In this document: piece by piece, positions 7,173 through 8,138 of the stretch
How positions within the stretch are numbered: position 1 is the first letter of the stretch
Layout: each line of letters starts with the position of its first letter
Assembly: GCA_048498415.1 (NCBI GenBank)
Contig: JBEHYA010000087.1
Location: 1 to 8,138, forward strand
Direction: 5' to 3'
Length of the DNA stretch: 8,138 bases
From: JBEHYA01 sp048498415
GTDB taxonomy: Bacteria > Pseudomonadota > Alphaproteobacteria > UBA9219 > RGZA01
Translations under genes and position numbers: made by a program
Notes under the pieces: model-generated
Database searches by the model: none
Seen by the model: only the letters and a program-made list of their open reading frames with translations
Told to the model about the DNA's origin: nothing

Positions 7173-7265
7173 GTCATGCCCGCGAAGGTGGGCATCCACG
7201 GCAGGCTACGCAGGATGAGCTTTGTCTCATGGCTTATCGTGGATCCCCGCCTTCGCGGGGATGAC
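7173..7265. repeat. 93-bp double-hairpin repeat, copy B
   Basis: The arms at 7173–7200 and 7238–7265 flank a 37-bp centre, giving the same total and centre lengths as copy A. The arm stems are 7176–7183/7188–7195 (one G·T pair) and 7243–7250/7255–7262 (perfect). Compared with copy A, the stem bases differ in a paired way. The ends of the centre match the reverse complement of copy A, so this copy is inverted. It lies 21 nt after the pyrG stop. The + strand is open through all 31 codons in the frame matching the TrpE insert. Confidence 0.93.
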
Positions 7266-7375
7266 AGAAAAGAATGACTCGCCTTATTCATTAAAACTGC
7301 GGCGATGCTTGCAAGCGCATGCTCACGCGGCTACCCTGCGAAGCTCTTTTGACGCAATCCCACCCCGAAGTGTTC

Positions 7376-7699
7376 ATGGAAACCTTTTTACTCGATCAAA
7401 TCTCGGTGTTTTTGCGCGGGCTGGTGCTGGGCATTGTGGTGGCTGCACCCGTTGGCCCCGTGGGCCTGATGACGATCAAGCGCACCCTTTCCAACGGCGT
7501 GCCGGCGGGCGCCGCCACCGGTCTTGGCGCGGGCTTCGCCGATGCCATTTTTGGCGCCATCGCCGCCTTTGGCGTGACGGCGGCGCTTGGGCTTTTAACC
7601 GGCTGGGAAGCCGAGATCCGGATTCTTGGCGGGCTTATTCTGCTGGGCCATGGCATTCACAGCCTGCGCAAAAAAATTCACATCACCAAAAAAGGGTGA
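7376..7699 (+). CDS. LysE-family exporter, N-terminal half (gene split by frameshift)
   Basis: LysE-family proteins are inner-membrane exporters of amino acids or related small solutes; the substrate cannot be read from sequence. Residues about 10–35 hold the first membrane helix with the signature APVGPVGLMTIKRTLSNG, followed by the typical GAATGLGAGFADAIFGAIAAFG. A third hydrophobic segment (ILGGLILLGHGIHSL) follows. The frame then stops at TGA 7697–7699 just after an AAAAAAGGG run, while the rest of the family sequence continues in the +1 frame. I chose the ATG at 7376 because the conserved sequence starts there. An ATG at 7319 would add 19 non-hydrophobic residues. The ribosome-binding site is weak (GAAG at 7366–7369). 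Taken alone, this product would be a truncated half-transporter. Confidence 0.82.
   Translation: METFLLDQISVFLRGLVLGIVVAAPVGPVGLMTIKRTLSNGVPAGAATGLGAGFADAIFGAIAAFGVTAALGLLTGWEAEIRILGGLILLGHGIHSLRKKIHITKKG
7688..7696 (+). other. Frameshift site (A6G3 run) in the lysE-like gene
   Basis: The run AAAAAAGGG is where family similarity passes from one frame to the next. One base fewer would give ITKKGETATHH without interruption. The causes cannot be separated from sequence alone: homopolymer sequencing error, true mutation, phase-variable tract, or slippage by RNA polymerase. Confidence 0.8.
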
Positions 7700-8075
7700 A
7701 ACCGCCACGCATCATCTGGTTGGCTACCTGGCCAGCGGGTTCTTTTTCACCATCTCCAACCCCATTACCGTAATTGGCGTGATGGCGGTGGTGGCGGCGT
7801 TTGCCGGGCCATTAAGCTATTGGCAGGCGGCCACGTTAACGGGGGGAATCTTCTCCGGTTCCCTGCTGTGGTGGACGTTTTTATGCGGCGGCACCTTTCT
7901 GGTGCGCAGGCATTTCAACGACAAAGCCATTAACGCGGTTAACCGGGGAACCGCGGTTTTGTTGATTATATTGGCTTCCTGGGCCCTTTATACCGGGGTG
8001 GCGGCCAAAATGGGGTATCCCATCGTCGGCCCGCATTTCCAGAAACAATTTGCGTTTGAGCCGCTAAAAAAGTAA
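7695..8075 (+). CDS. LysE-family exporter, C-terminal half (gene split by frameshift)
   Basis: This is the continuation of the preceding gene in the +1 frame. It starts at the family-like GETATHHLVGYLASGFFFTISNPITV. The conserved SNP motif and further hydrophobic segments follow (VIGVMAVVAAFAG, TGGIFSGSLLWWTFLCGG, GTAVLLIILASWALYTGVA). The frame is open back to about 7626, but those upstream codons are the out-of-frame reading of the N-terminal half and there is no convincing start, so independent expression is unlikely. Removing one base from the A6G3 run gives a continuous 232-residue protein, a normal size for the family. The absence of other stops suggests a sequencing error or a very recent mutation. 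Confidence 0.8.
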   Translation, partial: GETATHHLVGYLASGFFFTISNPITVIGVMAVVAAFAGPLSYWQAATLTGGIFSGSLLWWTFLCGGTFLVRRHFNDKAINAVNRGTAVLLIILASWALYTGVAAKMGYPIVGPHFQKQFAFEPLKK

Positions 8076-8097
8076 ATAAACGGCCGATAGAAACGCT

Positions 8098-8138
8098 GTC
8101 ATGCCGGCGAAGGCCGGCATCCACGAAATGTCATGGGC
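8098..8138. repeat. Double-hairpin repeat, copy C (cut by right edge)
   Basis: One complete arm (8098–8125), with a perfect 8-bp stem at 8101–8108/8113–8120 and a GAAG loop, plus 13 bases of the centre. The arm differs from the left arm of copy A at one base. The visible centre resembles copy A, so the orientation is the same as A. It begins 22 nt after the lysE-like stop. Confidence 0.88.

Noticed and set aside
7261..7290. Promoter made from the end of copy B (ATGACA at 7261–7266)
   Set aside because: No acceptable −10 is present at 16–18 nt, the best being TATTCA with three of six matches.
7034..7291. Open frame on the − strand over the pyrG end and copy B
   Set aside because: It is the reverse reading of the repeat and the pyrG tail. 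The low-complexity PRRRGST…WMPTFAGMT product is typical of spurious repeat ORFs.
7688..7694. A dnaX-like slippery heptamer (AAAAAAG) suggesting programmed −1 frameshifting in the lysE-like gene
   Set aside because: The second half lies in the +1 frame, not −1, and the heptamer is out of phase with the reading frame needed for tandem −1 slippage.
7222..7773. Long open frame on the + strand running from repeat copy B into the lysE-like gene
   Set aside because: It starts within the repeat, reads the repeat as WIPAFAGMT, and crosses the LysE coding sequence out of frame. No family features are seen.
4951..8138. CRISPR-like spacing of repeats
   Set aside because: The copies are kilobases apart with genes between them. 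They are dispersed inverted-arm elements, not an array.

Overview
The window looks like chromosomal housekeeping DNA from an alphaproteobacterium. The gene order points that way: tpiA–secG–pyrG on the + strand, divergent from a ppiD-like gene followed by separate trpE, trpG and trpD on the − strand. Protein sequences and the moderately GC-rich codon use agree. TrpE and TrpG are separate proteins, not the TrpEG fusion found in many Rhizobiales, so a Rhodospirillales-like or deep-branching lineage is more likely. I cannot name the species.

Left half (− strand, about 1–4154): a tightly packed unit reads ppiD > trpE > trpG > trpD. trpD runs off the left edge. Junctions are 1-nt gaps or TGATG overlaps, so translation is probably coupled. 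TrpE and TrpG form anthranilate synthase, and TrpD adds phosphoribose to anthranilate. PpiD is a membrane-anchored periplasmic folding factor. trpE carries a 48-bp palindromic repeat fragment in frame, which adds 16 residues to its interdomain linker.

Centre (4155–4221): a short divergent spacer in which candidate promoters for ppiD–trp and tpiA overlap on almost the same −10 bases.

Right half (+ strand, 4222–8138): tpiA (glycolysis), secG (Sec translocon), pyrG (CTP synthase, overlapping secG by 4 nt) and a LysE-family exporter gene split by a +1 frameshift at an A6G3 run. Copies of a 93-bp double-hairpin repeat lie just downstream of the stop codons of tpiA, pyrG and the lysE-like gene; the last copy is cut by the window edge.

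The most notable feature is this repeat family. Intergenic copies look like 3'-end elements of REP/MITE type. A shortened relative has become part of the TrpE protein, much as palindromic elements do in Rickettsia and Wolbachia. I found no CRISPR array, tRNA, rRNA, phage gene or transposase gene. No gene-free stretch exceeds 300 bases.
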